This document shows, piece by piece, positions 22,512-36,729 of a stretch of DNA of 64,000 bases. Within the stretch, counting starts at the first letter, position 1; every line of letters begins with the position of its first letter. The stretch lies in the NCBI GenBank assembly GCA_928212115.1, contig CAKMRJ010005634.1, positions 251,169,009 through 251,233,008 on the forward strand, written 5' to 3'. Source of the stretch: Lactuca virosa (taxonomy: Eukaryota; Streptophyta; Magnoliopsida; Asterales; Asteraceae). The notes beneath the pieces are model-generated. The model saw only the letters and a program-made list of their open reading frames with translations. It ran no database searches and was not told where the DNA came from. Position numbers and translations under genes: made by a program.

Positions 22512-22968
22512 TAGCACATGTGATCAATTAGAGAGATTTGGGTACCCAAGGCTTTTTGGGTCCTCGAACATTGGTGTGAAATGTAGTGTGAAATGTATAT
22601 TTACAAATCTTATTTCGAACTTTGAATTTAGTTCGATCAATCAAATCAACTTCATTACTATGAGGCAAAGAAACATGTTCCTTCGACATTTAAGCGTCAA
22701 TACTGATTTCCTCTTTCTCAACTTTGCATTTTGAAAAATCAGATTTTATTTTGGGTTTTTCAGGGATCCATTTTGGTAACTTCAATATTGTTTCTTGTGA
22801 GGATGTACTTCCATTTGTCGACTAACACAAATAATTTTCATAGGCATTTCTTATTTGTTCTTGTGAATATTATTTTCATTGATATTCTTTTCCTTTGTTT
22901 TCCATCTAATGATCGAAATTATCGATATTACTTTTACCTTTAGAAAATATAACCTACGAATTTTGCTT

Positions 22969-23334
22969 TCAATTAGGATTTGGAAAATTGGGATCAATTG
23001 GTGTAAAATTCAGATTTTCTTCATGCATTGGTTGTATTTTTTTCTTGATTTTTTTGTGAAAAAGATATTGTGATTTTTCTTGAAACCGATTCTGGTAACG
23101 TTGTTCAAAACCAGATTGAGAACCTTGTTGAAAATGATTTGGAAAATGGTTTTGAGAATGGTTTGGAAAACGATTTTGAACATTATTCAAAAAGTAATTG
23201 TGAGAATAGTTTTGAAAACGGTTTGCATAGCTATTTTGAAAACGATTTTGAGGACAATTTTGTTTTTGAAGATTACGTCTATTCTTCCGGTAAGAATTAT
23301 ATGAACATTCTTATTGGTTAGATTCTTTTTCAAA
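22969..23334 (-). pseudogene. Asn/Gln/Phe-rich spacer of E polyprotein (copy B)
   Basis: Counterpart of 7758-8123. The open part is 23190-22969, with NRFPNHSQNHFPNHFQQ. An indel near 23300 and other changes shorten the frame compared with copy A, as expected for unconstrained sequence. Confidence 0.6.
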
Positions 23335-23379
23335 AACTATTTTTGTGAATTTTGTTTCAAATTTTGAACTTTTCACTCT

Positions 23380-24581
23380 TATGGAATAGGCACGTACATT
23401 ATTTTCGACATGTATTTAACAGGAGATTCAGTTCTTTTCACAACCCAAAAAACTTGTTTTGTCATTCTTGTTGAGTCTAAAACTCAAATTTTGATTTTTT
23501 ATTCCTTTGAAAAGTTTTTGATCTTTGATTCAAATTGTTTTCCTCAACATTTTGATTTGAATAAAAATCCTCATCAGTTACTTTCATGTTATCCTCTTCT
23601 AAAAAATCTTTCAACTTCGAATTAACATTCTCTCCATTTCATGATGTCACAAAAACTTGATTTGGAAAATCTTTGAATTGTTGATACAACACATCATTTT
23701 GTTCAAGATAATGTTTTCCTTTTTCATTTAAAACATTTGTATACTCAAAAACTTGTGCTTCAACAACACGAGGAATTTCCTCTTCATAAGAAACATCATC
23801 AATGCCACTTTCATTGTTTGTTATATGTTCGATATTGATTGACCCTTGAGAAACATTGTTATTAGATGTTCAAGAATCATTATTAAGCTTCGAGGTTAAA
23901 TCAACAATTTCTTCAGTTTTAGCTAATGAATTAATTTTTATGACCGATAAATTCAAACAATAAACACACTCTTTTTCTTCAATTTCACTAATATTTTCAA
24001 AATCATCTTTGATATCGACAAAATTTTCTTGAGTCCATTGTTTCGAACATTCAATATTGTTCAAAATTTTCATTTGTTCATTTTTACTCAAAGTATTATT
24101 GACAATATTCACCAAATCATTAGCATCAAAATATTCATCAGTGTTAACAATACCATAAGCATACGAATCATTAGGTACCTGATCAAACATACAAAGCCTA
24201 CTTTTACAATCATATAATATTTCATCAACCAACTCATTTTTAAATGTGATAAATGGAAAACGTTTCCTACGTTGTTCTTTACAAATCTCAGATGAATGAT
24301 ATTATAAAGTGAGTTTTCCATACAAACGCTTAGGACTATTATAATAGATGTTCCTTTGTTTCATTAATAATATGTTATCCATCCTAACAGAATCCCTATC
24401 TATTGTGACATTATTTATGTTCAAATTTAAACTCTCTATCATAGAGTTTTTCTCTTCGATTCTATTCCTAGTGTCATATAACTCTGCCCTGGTTTTTTGC
24501 AAGTCACTACTCATGGAAATCAACAAATCATTTAGGTCAGCAAAAACATCATCTATATCAGCTAAGATTCAATTATATTAA
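23380..24581 (-). pseudogene. coiled-coil gag extension of E (copy B)
   Basis: Segments 24526-24302 and 24232-23870 on the minus strand repeat the heptad-rich and acidic sequences of copy A with few substitutions. Frames are broken at the same places. Confidence 0.65.
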
Positions 24582-25994
24582 TTAGAAGAAATATTAAGTG
24601 AGATCAAGAGATCATGTACCTTTTCAATCATTGTTGATTTAGAAGTGGCATCCTTCAAACATCGACCTTCGATATTTTCCTCATCAAGATTCCAACCTTC
24701 ACTATCAGACTCATTCTCTCTCTCTCTCACATACTCCTTATCACATCCATCACTAATATTCCTTGCAAACATCGCACCATGTGTTGGATGAAGCATTTCC
24801 CCAGCATCAAACCTGGATGACCAAATATGTCAGGTGCCATTACTTTCTTACATCCCTTCGCTACCATTGAAAAGTTCTTTGACTTTGCTCTTAACTCTTC
24901 AATCTTCATTGTGTAATATGCTTCATCCATGCCTTTCTCCTATTTCTCCTCTTTCGTTTTCAGCATGCTATCTCTTGCCAAATGATTTTTACCATTGCAG
25001 TAGATGAAATCGTATCAAGAATCACCAACAACCCTTTTCTCTGACTTCTTTTCACTAGAATTTTAATCATCCATGTTCTTAACTCCAAAATTTAATGCCG
25101 AAGAGGTTTTCTTGAACAAGTAGTTCTTGAAGTTCCCTTTTATAGGCTTTTTGTAAAACTTCTTGACATTATTATTCGAATAATAAGCCACAACTTCATC
25201 ATCAGAGTTTACAATTAAACCCTCTTCATTTTCACCATATTCATTATCAGAACAAGCATATTTGACATTTGTTTTTGAAACAAGATCTAAAGAACCTCTA
25301 AAACTTGTTTTTTCCTTTTCATCAGCGATTTCTTTGACCTTAGATTCATGTGCTTTCAAAATTTTAACAAGTTTGACAGAGAGTATGAATAAAATCCTCT
25401 TGAGTTTGGATCATCAATAAAATATTTTTCAATTCATTCCTCAAATCTTGAATGAGGATTATGTTGAACTTTAAAACAGATGAAACAACATTATACCTCG
25501 AACACTTGTAGATCAAATCACTGAATCGATCATAAAAGGCTTTAATGGACTCTGTTTCTTTCTGCTTAAACTTAGACAACTCATATAAACATTGAGTTGC
25601 AGAACGCTTATTGGTTCTTTCATTTCCTTCAAACATTTATTTCAGAGTATTCTAGATCTTGTGTGTTGTTTTACAACCTCGAATATAGTTGTAAACCACT
25701 GGAGGTAATGCCCCTCTTAATCTTCTAATGCACCTTTTATCATTTGCTTGCTTCTTGTTTCGATCTACAGTTACGCTTTCATTTTAAGCAGCAGTTCCAA
25801 CAGCTTCAATAGTATTTGCATAACATGGACCATACTTGATTGGATACCACAAATCTTCATCAATTCATGTTAGATAATCTTCCATATAATCTGCCTATTG
25901 ATCATAATACTCTGGAAGTAATATTAGAGTTTTTTTTGGAAGTTTCAACTAGATTTGTGTAATTTATCATCGTGTCCACATTCATGTTTGCCAT
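24578..25994 (-). pseudogene. copia gag of E (copy B)
   Basis: The start Met is at 25994. The UBN2-type core is in 25636-25364 (SIKAFYDRFSDLIYKCSRYN). The open piece 25359-25063 gives the acidic linker after the core (DNEYGENEEGLIVNSDDEVV) and continues to a damaged zinc knuckle near 25005-24970. Segments 24930-24727 and 24796-24578 complete it. It shares stops with copy A. Confidence 0.75.
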
Positions 25995-26197
25995 TAATTG
26001 ATTAGAAAGAATGAGAAAATTGAATTGAAATCAAATCAAATCAAATCAGATTGATTGAATCTCGATTTCAGAATTGTAAAATATCAAACACAGTTCGAAG
26101 AAAATCAATTATCAAATGCATTAATTATTGAATTCAGAATGATTGAATAAACAGATGAAATCGAAAGAAAATTCTCCAAACTATTTTATGATTCATT

Positions 26198-26208
26198 GTC
26201 TGATACCA
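26198..26208 (-). other. primer-binding site of E (copy B)
   Basis: The minus strand reads TGGTATCAGAC, two bases after the LTR end, identical to copy A. Confidence 0.75.
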
Positions 26209-26210
26209 CT

Positions 26211-26637
26211 TGATGAGTCAAGAAATCAATCAAGTAATGATTTTAGTAAAGTAAATGAACACGAGAAGTAAATAATGTTGTTTAAGCTCGATAAAGTCTG
26301 GAAGTAACCAGGGTACAAGGTATAAGATGAGTTCTTGAAAAAGCATTTTTATAAACTAGACTACCATACTATTTGTAATACCCTTAACAGACTCAAAATA
26401 TACATAGAGACTTCAACATTTAAAGTGAAACTATAATTGTGCTCTCTTAAATACATAGATATATCGAAGGTGCATAACCTTCGATATAGACTACAAAACA
26501 ATTATTCGACACTTAGACCTCAAGACTTCGATAGTGAATATCTTCACAACTACTTGTACTCTACATGATTCTGTCCTCGAAATCAAATACTAATACAAAT
26601 AAATTAGGTTAACGAACCTTCATGTCTCCTTCAACCA
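26211..26637 (-). repeat. 5' LTR of Copia element E, copy B (427 bp)
   Basis: Same length as copy A. The minus-strand TATA box region has a T-to-G change on the plus strand (TATTTGTAATA). Confidence 0.72.
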
Positions 26638-27411
26638 CATAGTTGGCTCGTTTCATCCCATGCTGCTTGGTCTCACTCTAACCAAGATAGCTACTAGCTC
26701 CCCCATCTCGTGCATTAATTATTCGAATCACAACTTGTCTAAGAGCAAGACAATCGGCTCTTAACTTACCTCGATTGTCAAAACAAATAATTCTCGTCTA
26801 AAGAGAATCTCTCAATTTCACCCTTCGATGGTCTACAGTCGAAACTCCATGACTAACTCCACAAAAAGATCGCTACTGATTACCTTGAGCCATCCATTGC
26901 ATGAACCCAGGGAACCTTACACCTCCTTGTTAAACACTTTCTCACCACAAAGCACATAAATGATAGGAATAGACCCTATAGTTTTCTCCCTATGACCATA
27001 GACATATCCTACCTCGACAAGTGAAATGTGTACACGATTTTCAACCAAGAGAATTTCGGTCTGGTAGGTGGAAAGTCAAACCATACTGACGACGATATCA
27101 AAATATTCCAAAAGGAAGTCAACTTTAATGAAAAATGGGGTCATCTACAAAGATTCCACACACATCAAACATTTTCCTACACTGTGACTAGATCTCCCAT
27201 AGTCGCATTACTATCTAACTTCGAAATCACCAGACTCTGAGGTGCATCAAAATGAGCACAAAGAAAACATGGACACAAAAGGTCTACCATACATACGATT
27301 ATTCCAACTCTAAGTACTAACCATCAGGTCCTCGGGTTTCTTTGTGGTTCCTCTAGTCCCAAATATATATCTTATGCTTATGATAGTATTGGTCCCATAC
27401 TATCGTTCACA

Positions 27412-27413
<2 letters not shown>

Positions 27414-27452
<39 letters not shown>
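27414..27452. repeat. (TA)n microsatellite in F, copy B
   Basis: 39 bp of TA, against 82 bp in copy A. Confidence 0.98.
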
Positions 27453-27454
<2 letters not shown>

Positions 27455-27953
27455 TACTGGCATTAGCACGAAGTCTCCTATCTCACTAGTTTAGGTTACA
27501 GATTTTTAGACATATTTTGCATTCTAAATTCCATAACCTACTAGCATCCTTACACCATATAAAGGTTCTCTTCCCAATTCGTCTTCGACCACAATAAACC
27601 AACAACTTGGAAGGCTTGTCGAATTTGTGCCGTCAAATCATCAATCTAAGATGATTTTCTATTTCCTCGATACGTGCAACACTATCCGAACTATGAACGG
27701 TCTGGGATAACTAAGCTTGTGGGTCATGAGAAATTCCCCTAATGTTGATCAATATTAACAGTTACATGATCCACGATAAAGAAGAGAGGACGGTTCAATA
27801 TCGAAAAGAAATCAGAGTGCTAAAGGCATATAGCAAATAACATATATCTCTCAAAACACACCCTCCCCCCTTAAGAGTCTAACACAACCTACTTGAACCT
27901 ATCTAAACTGTGAGTCTGAACACCAGCCTCTGTATTCATTCACTCACAGCATG

Positions 27954-27965
27954 GCTCTGATACCA
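27954..27965 (-). other. primer-binding site of F (copy B)
   Basis: TGGTATCAGAGC on the minus strand, three bases inside the LTR end. Confidence 0.88.
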
Positions 27966-29168
27966 ACTTGTAAAGTTGTGATTTTTACCATAATTTTTTT
28001 AAAAACAAATCAAACACTTTAACAGAATATGTTAGCGGAAGACTTGGTTACTTATTTCAAAAGAATTTCAAATCACCATATTACTTCAAAATAATGATCA
28101 TAATATCAAACCATTTCAAACATAACAAAACTAAAAGTTCAATTTGATAAAACATCATACGTTTCCAAAACAGTATCATCTAATTAGCGTAACTACCCTA
28201 TAAATCACCCCTCTCACCAAGGCCAAACATCTAAGCTGCCGACACCAATCATAAGGCGCAAAAGAGAAAAGAAACAAGTGTCAGTCCCTACTGAATGAGT
28301 TTATAAGGGTTGCACATGAAACATACAAACCCCAAATGGGTCAATCACTCACTTTATGATAAAGCATAAAAAATGATAGGCATATAGCACTTAGCAAAAC
28401 AACCGTATATCATAATTATCCAATCTTATACTCAACCGCATACATGTATATATGTTCAACCGCAATTCTACCACATAACATATATGATCAATTGTATACA
28501 ATATAAACAACCACATAGCATATAAAAAATCATGTTTCATATATAACCAACATTTCATTATTTATTCAACTTTTTATTAAATAACCACCATTTAGTTATA
28601 TATCCAACCATTTATTATATAACCAACCTTTTGTTATAATTTCAACCTTTTATAATATCTATCCAGCCATATGATAGATAATTGTCCCTTAGTGTTACAT
28701 AACCCAAGAGAGACACCCTTTTCACTACATGTGTGCATGACCAACCGAATGCTCTAAGTGGCTCATGACTTCCACCCAAAATACGAACCTTGAGACTCCA
28801 ATTTCACTACTCCGACTATGAAAACTATAAGTACTTCACGGTGTCATTCAAGAATCGGTACAAGCAGTACCAATTCTACCGCAACACCTCCCGACTCCTA
28901 CGTGATGCCTAATATGGCCATAAACGAGGGACTAACATCACTCCAGCCCACGAACACCAAAGTGCCCGCAAACCATGTGCCGGGCATCTATAAGGACTGG
29001 AAACTAACAACCTTTATTGTTATATTTCTTTCTATATGTACACTTTCAACCTAGTAGGCATCCTTAATGATCCAGATAAGGTTTTAGGAAAAGATCATCA
29101 AACTACTCAAACCCAATCTGCATAACACCGCAATTTCATTTATACACTAAATAAAGCATGCAACTCAT

Positions 29169-29281
<113 letters not shown>

Positions 29282-31482
29282 TAAAAGATGCATTATATTC
29301 ATATTCAACATATCAAAGCACAATCATATGTCATCAAAGTGAAAGAAACATAGCAATTAGCTCATAACATAGTAATATCACAAGCATATAGTAGCATCAC
29401 AAATATCATATCAAGCACAAGCAATGACATGTTCATCCTAATGTGAATCAAATCACCATATTCAGATTGCACATTTCAATTATGCAACCTTAGTGAGTTA
29501 AAACTATAAAATCACCTTTAGCCTTGATTAAACTCTCCTTCTACTCCAAATCTTAAACTTACTTGAAGTTCTAAAGGCCTCACATAAAAAACACACATAA
29601 CAAGAAATTAACAAATAAAGTGCATGTTAAAAAAATATAACTTTATACTAATTTTATATGTTTTTTAAAAGTTCATAGTATGGCCCCTGTTCAGTGTTTT
29701 GAGCATAAAACAGAATATACACCTCGAAATAAACTAATACTAGACTTTATGAAAACTAGAATCGATTTCCTAAAACTTTGTTCTTTTGTTCATTTTGTCT
29801 AATTCGAAAAAGAATGGCATCTAAATCCCTTTCAAGACAAGTCAACAAATTTGTCCAAATTTGCAAATTTATCCAAAAATCACCACATTCTTCAAGACTT
29901 AATAGAAGGAATTAAAACCAATAAATCTTGCATACAATTATCCATGAATGAAGGTATTAAGACATAAATTTAGTTCTTAATTTAATTATAAAAGAGATAA
30001 CACAACAATGTTGAAAGTAGGATGCCATAAACATATAGACAAGCTTCTAGACCAAAGTTCCACATTATGACCCAGAACAACAGCATGTTCAAGGAAATTT
30101 TAACACCACCAAGGCCTCCAAAAGATAAAATATTTTTCCATATTCCCATATTTTATACCTTTAGCTTTTCATGTACTACTTGCATAATTCCATACAATTT
30201 TTTTACAATTTTCTATGTATTTTACAAAATGGGATATCAATATAGCTAATTTCTGACCAGTCGGTGAAAATGATGACTTTCACCTTGGTTAGAGACAATA
30301 TCAGGTCCTGGGAACAATAAGAGCAAAATAGGCTCAAAATGGAAACTTTGAGAGTTTACGGATCCTAAATCTGATTCCCAATGATTTATTTATATTTTTT
30401 ACAAAACAGGGGCAGAATAGGTATTTTCCTAAAATTCCCAGCTTTGAGTTTCAATGGTTAATTGACATCATAACCCAATAATCCATAACAAAAACCACTC
30501 CCAATTTGGAAATTAAGTTACTAACAGTAGAGACACTTCATTGAGTCAAAAGGACAATTCCAACTTCAAACCATGACTTAAAGTTTAAGGCTTTTAAGGG
30601 AAAAGCAAAGTATGATGCTAAAAGAGAAACACAATTAGTGTTTGGGTTTTTTCCACCATTAAGCCATAGAACAAGACACATATTGAGATGGAACTTGGGT
30701 AAACATCTAGAAATGATTTGAGTGACTTTTACCTCAATTTTTTCCCCTCAATATTTGGATTTTAGGACCGAAAACACAAAGTAATACAACCAATAATTAG
30801 AATAACCTTTAAGCTAGATGTTGACATCTTTTTCTATTCAAAACAACCATACCAATAAACACTTGTGAAGAAACTTAGGGGATGTTTTGAGAGCCTTAAC
30901 AGGTGTTCAGAACATGTACTTTTTATGTAGGAAATCAATCATAGAAATTCACAAGATTTGGAGATACAATAAGCAAGAAACATGACACAAAACGAGAGCA
31001 ACTTGACCCATGATTTCAATCAATTCATCAAGCACAATTATCAGCATATAAGAAACTATTTTAGAAAACTTGACAACAAGAATTATCCAATAACAGATCC
31101 AATTTGGCTAAATTTCAACACTAAAAAGGAGTCACAATAATTGATATAAGAAAGAACAAGATTAATCGTCAGATAAGAAGAAATTCGACTTCATAATTTC
31201 AACCAATTCCCCATCAATCGAAGTAGGATCGCATAAGGAAGAAGAGAATCAAGAAATATACCAATCGAGTGAACTCCACAGCTTCAATCACACCATAATT
31301 CTCGCCCTACTCTCCCTCTCTCGTCTGGTGCCGCTAAATCTCGCAACTCCCTCGCTCAATCGCTATCTCTTTCTCTTTCTCACATGTTTCTATTCTTCTT
31401 TCAATGCTACACAACCCAAGGACAAGTTCGAATTGATTTCTTAGTTGCACGCATAAGCTCAGGGGAAGAAATCAATTGGCTC

Positions 31483-32078
31483 TGGTGTTTAAAAACCGGT
31501 TTGAACCGCCCGGTCGAACCGGTTGATCGGAAACTGGGGGAGGGAGCGGCTCACCTATCACCGATTTTACGTCGATTTTTGAACCGGATTGAACCGGCCG
31601 GTTTTTAGAAAAACCCGGTTGAACTGGTCAAAATAAACCGGTTAAACCGAATAAAAACACATGGAAAAGAACCATTTGCATAATAAACTTTAGTGATATT
31701 TTCAAATCTATTTAGTTTTCTCTAAATAAAAACATATGGTAAATGTTATAAAGTTTTTTGATGTGTTTGCATTCATCTAAAACTATATTTCGTTCCGGTA
31801 TGATATTTTATTTTCTTTTTGACGTATATGGATTGATGTAAAACACTAAAACTTATGGTTATGTGTTATTTTAATGTATTTGGATTGATCTACAACTTAT
31901 TTTTATGTATATTTTTTAATGTTTGAACTTGTAAACGTTAAATTCATGATTATATATGCATGTATATGTAAGAAAATAGAAAAAAAGATGAAAATTATAG
32001 AAACTGGTTGACCCGACGGTCGAACCGGGAACCGATCACTATACCGGTTCAACTAAAAAACCGGTTTTTAAAACATTG
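31483..32078. mobile_element. hAT-like non-autonomous MITE (596 bp)
   Basis: Its ends are inverted copies: TGTTTAAAAACCGGTTTGAA on the left, and on the right TGTTTTAAAAACCGGTTTTT when reversed. Sub-terminal GGTTCGACC/GGTCGAACC motifs repeat inside both ends. The flanks ATTGGCTC (31475-31482) and ATTGGCCC (32079-32086) form an 8-bp target-site duplication with one mismatch, the length produced by hAT transposases. The AT-rich interior has no coding capacity. It lies within the F LTR. Confidence 0.82.
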
Positions 32079-32498
32079 ATTGGCCCTTTTTTTCTTTTTC
32101 TTTCTTTCTTCCTTACGCATAGAGAAATGGTAACCGCCCAATGATTAATTTGGGCCAGCCTCTTAATCACACACAAGGAAATGGATGTGAAGAAGAAACG
32201 ATCCAATTCCTTGGAGGTCATAGACGAATTTCCCAATTGGTCCCTCACATATTGGCTTTTACTCCCATTTACCCTAACCCTACATAGCTTGACATTCCAA
32301 GTTTCTTCAATGACATTCCAGCCCCTCCTTTATATTTACACCTTTTAATTCCTTAAATTAACCTAATTTTTCCACAAAACTACTTAATTAGATTATACAC
32401 CTTTTAAAAAATAATTAATTTATTAGATATTAAATAACACCTTTTTTATTTTATTTTTCCATTTTTATTACTCTTAAAATCAAAATAGTTGTACAACA

Positions 32499-34085
32499 AT
32501 TAATTCTCGAGCAACGGAAAGCTAACGCCGTTTACGGAAGGATTTTTAGGTCTATACACGTAGGCCTTCATATGTTTGAGTATATTCGAGGTGCTCAGAT
32601 TGAGGGTTTGAAGTAGGAGAATTTGAAGGATGAGGTACTGGTAAAGTAGCAAGCACAATTTATGGAGGATAGTCATGGACTCAAGAACTTTCGGTATTAC
32701 TTTGTGTTCTTGAAGTTAGTGGTGGTCGTGACACACTACTATGAGAAATTCATATTTCTGAATACTCGATTCACTTAGGGACAAGTTTGAAAATATTGGT
32801 GGACGGGTTTGAAAGTGAACAAAGCAAAATATTGGTGGACAAGTTTGAAAACAAACATAGCAAAATATGTGTCTAAGTGTATGATTTTCTCACAAGTGAA
32901 TGTGGGTGATCAGAACCTTATGGAGAATTACCATAACCAAATATACCTAAATGGAAATGGGATAAACCATGATGGAAATTATTACCAATTTCTCAAAGAC
33001 TACACGGAGAAATGACATGATTTGGGTTATAGGTTATCGATTGATAAAAGTACTCAGTTGTTGGTAACCAATTAGAATGTAAAGTTGGAGAATCTGGTGA
33101 AGCTCAATGTTAAGGAAGTTGTCACGATGCATGGAGTTCCTTTATCCATTATTTCTATTACAGCCATTGTGCTTCACAGTTTTTGGGAGAAACTCTAGGA
33201 GGAGTTAGGCACGAGAGTTCATTTGAGTATAACCTATCATCCATAGACTGATACGAAAAGTGAGAGGACTATTCTGAATCTCAAAGATATTTTGTGAGCT
33301 TGTATGCAAAAGTGTTGTGATTGTTGGGATACTCACTTTCCATTGGTGAAGTTCTCTTATAGTAAAACCCATCATGCTAGTATTGATATGACACCTTATG
33401 GGATGCTTTATGGAAGACGATGTTGTACCCCTACCTGTTGGCTTGAAATGGGAGAGAAACAGTTCACAAGTTCTAAGATTACGCAGTTAATAACAAATAA
33501 TGTGAAAATAGCTCGAGATCATTTGTGAGTGGCTCACAAAAGACAAAAGAAATGTTTAGATTTAAAACACATACCAAAGACCTTCAAAGTGGGCGAGAAT
33601 TTAATGCTAAAATTATTGCCTTTAAAAGGAATCATTCAACTTGGGAAGCGATGAAAGTTGGGACCCTGTTTCACTGGTCAATTCTTTATGCTTAAGTAGA
33701 CTGGGAAACAAGCTTATAGATTGGAGTTGTCATCAGAGTTAGATAGTATACATGATCTATTCCATGTATGTTGTCTTCTAACATGTTTATTAGAGGATTT
33801 CAGTATGTCATCATTAGAGGGGATGTGATTCAATGAGTTAAAGTGATTGATTGAGGAACCAACGGTCATCTCAGAACGGGAAACAAAAAAGCGACACAAG
33901 AAGAGGGTCAAGCTTGTCAATGTCCCGTGGAAGAACCAGCATTGAGTAATTCAGTCATTCAAAAAAATAACAAGAATGGAGAAGATATGACCTAGGAAAT
34001 AGAGGATGATATGAGCACTCGTTATCCATGTTAAATCATGTTAGCGCCTGATTTTGGGGTGGAATCCTCTTAAAGAGGGGAGGAT
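32499..34085 (+). pseudogene. Gypsy relic M: RNase H end, integrase and C-terminal domain
   Basis: It begins at the tail of RNase H (GKANAV at about 32517-32535). The integrase zinc finger follows (KYWWTSLKTNIAKYVSKCM, 32824-32882), then MHGVPLSIIS near 33127-33156. WDTHFPLVKFSYSKTHHASI and PYGMLYGRRCCTPTCW lie at 33328-33441. Near 33850-34030 a chromodomain-like ending is seen (VKLVNVPWKNQH, then EIEDDMSTRYP). Many stops and frame changes interrupt it. It continues into a purine tract and LTR. Everything upstream of RNase H is absent because F interrupts it. Confidence 0.85.
34070..34085 (+). other. polypurine tract of M
   Basis: AAAGAGGGGAGGAT directly precedes the LTR start TGTAACGTACC. 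Confidence 0.75.
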
Positions 34086-36301
34086 TGTAACGTACCAAAT
34101 TTTCTTTCATTTTCGAAAGAAGCATTTTGTTATATTTCCGTTAAATTAAATTAATCTTTTCCTTCGTTTTAAGTAGATATTTTTGAATCAAAATGTAATA
34201 AAATGAACCTTGAACCTATACATGGGTCTAAGGGGCATTTTGACATACTTTGAGGGCCTATAGTAGACATTATGGACTGTTTAAGGGGCACTAACCCTAA
34301 TGGCCAGATTACCTACCTCATTTGTAGCCAATAAGTCTAGAGGAAGTGAGTTCTTAGTAAGAGTTTCCTTCTTAGAGTTTGGAAATGATCAAGTGGGCCT
34401 TATTTGTGGAATTTTGAGGCTTAGTGTTGAATTTTATTCATCATCTTGTTCTTAGTATCCTTTAATAGTTCTAGAAGTTTTGTACTCAATCTCCAACCTA
34501 TATTTCTATATTCATCTCAATGGAAATATTACGGATGCTGGATTTGGTCATACTAGGTATTTTAGTAAGATTTTAGTCCCATCCTTGAAAGCAATCGTTA
34601 CAAACCTTTAGGGATTTTTCCTTATGATTTAAAACATCCCAACATCCGAATTACAAGGGGAAGACATGGTGCGTCTACCGGATTGTTCCCAACTTGGACT
34701 GATGACTATCGTAGGGATGCGACGTAACACCCCTATGAATACGACACATTAGATCATTCAGCCGTAATTGGATTCCATGCAACAGACACTTGGTCCCCAT
34801 GTATATTCTGCGTACAGATACATAGGTTAGAATGTTCATGTCCCATATCGACAGGACACAATGTGTATTCCTCATGTACATGGTGCTCCTTCGCCACAAT
34901 GAAGTTTATTCTTGTTGTTTTGTGTTCACTGCTTATTGGGCTTTCGTATGATTATTAGGGTGGTCAGTAGTGGTATTGGCGACTTGATTATTTGTATATC
35001 ACTCTTATATCGAGACTTGAGGTGAGTAGTTAGTTTCCTTAACCTTTTTACATAACCAAAAACTACATCTCATGAGTGAATTATTGATACAATTTAGGAT
35101 AATGCTTAGGTTCCTAATGCTAGTGGTAGTTGTGTAGTAAGGTAGTTGTGTAGTAATCTTGTAGATTGCATCTTGTGAATTGATATGCATTGGATATTGA
35201 TTGGTATGATGAAATAATATGAATTGAATGTACAAGTTGTATTTGAATGCGGTGATGATGGTTAATGAATCAATAGTCACATGATATGATAGATTGATGG
35301 TATTTTTCTGGAATTTGGAGGCTTAGTGTTGGTTTTTCATCATCATCCTGTTCCTAGAATCCTTCAATATTCTAGAAGTTTAGTACTTAATCTCCCACCT
35401 ACCTTTTAATTTTCATTTCAATGGAAAACTTGTAGATTGGTAGTCATTTGAATGGAAAGAGCTAAATACATATTGTTTGTGAGGTGCATTGTTCTAATGG
35501 ATGGCCATGTGACACATGGTTTGCATGCATCTGGTGAATGTGAACTGGAGTGATGTTCGCTTTATGGATTAGTGGGATCAAGCATCACATGGGAATCGAA
35601 AGTTGTATTGGTAGAATTGGCACCTACATACCTTTCTTGAATGACATCGCGAGTCCTTGTAGTCTACAGGTTGGAGTAGTCAAAGTGGAAGTTTTGGGGT
35701 TGTATCTCAGGTGGAAGTCATGAGCCACTTAGAGCATTTTACTGGATGAGCACACGAAATGTGAATGGGGTAATCCTTGGGTTGGGTAACAATAGAAAAC
35801 CCCAAATTAGATAATTTGTTGAAAGATCATTATATAAAATAGTTGGTTGCATTAGGTTGAAAGGAATAACATATAATGATTGGTTGGATACGAATTGTAT
35901 GTAATAATTGATTAATTTAAAAAGTTTACTTTAATCGGTTGAATTTTAACTGGTATTTATGACTGGTCGAATTGAAGTATATATGAAATGATGGAGAGTT
36001 ATATAAAAAATGATTGAAATGAATTATGATATGTGGTTGTTATCTAATTGGCATATGGTTTACATAAGATCATAATTTATAGGACTAACCCATTAAACGA
36101 TCGTATGTTTTCCCTTTGATTAAGTACAACTGTTTTTGGCTCACGAAGCATTTGTTGATAGTTGTGTTCTTTGATATGTGCGTTTACGATTGGTAGAGGT
36201 AACACACGAGTCTGGCTTGGTGAGGTTGGGTCACTATTTGGGGTAGTTTGATTTGAATAGGATGCCACTTGAACATGCATTCTTTTACTTAAGTGTTTTA
36301 T
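34086..36301 (+). repeat. 3' LTR of Gypsy relic M (right end approximate)
   Basis: It starts TGTAACGTACC after the purine tract. It resembles the F LTR in reverse around 35460-35800 and again near 36180-36250. The right end is unclear, because a (TA)n run and Copia LTR N begin at about 36329. No coding sequence is seen. Confidence 0.65.
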
Positions 36302-36326
36302 TTCAACAACAATACTTGGGGAAAAA

Positions 36327-36729
<403 letters not shown>

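Larger units (their letters stand above)
21189..26637 (-). mobile_element. Copia element E, copy B, truncated by G1
   Basis: Same content and order as 5979-11421: LTR 26637-26211, gag, coiled-coil spacer, protease and integrase, then the G1 junction. The same frameshifts and stops are shared, so the decay largely predates the duplication. Copy B has a few more open segments, for example 25359-25063 and 24796-24578. Confidence 0.85.
20811..28574. repeat. duplicated block, copy B (G1 LTR tail + E + F)
   Basis: Partner of 5601-13454 at an offset of 15210 bp at the left end. Differences include scattered substitutions, a 45-bp deletion after 26642 and a shorter (TA)n. It continues naturally at both ends: left into the whole G1 LTR, right into the full F LTR. 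Copy A is broken at both ends, so B shows the ancestral arrangement. Confidence 0.93.

Noticed and set aside
31384..31608. Open frame of 74 codons near a MITE end
   Set aside because: It crosses the MITE target duplication and terminal repeat, and has no domain.
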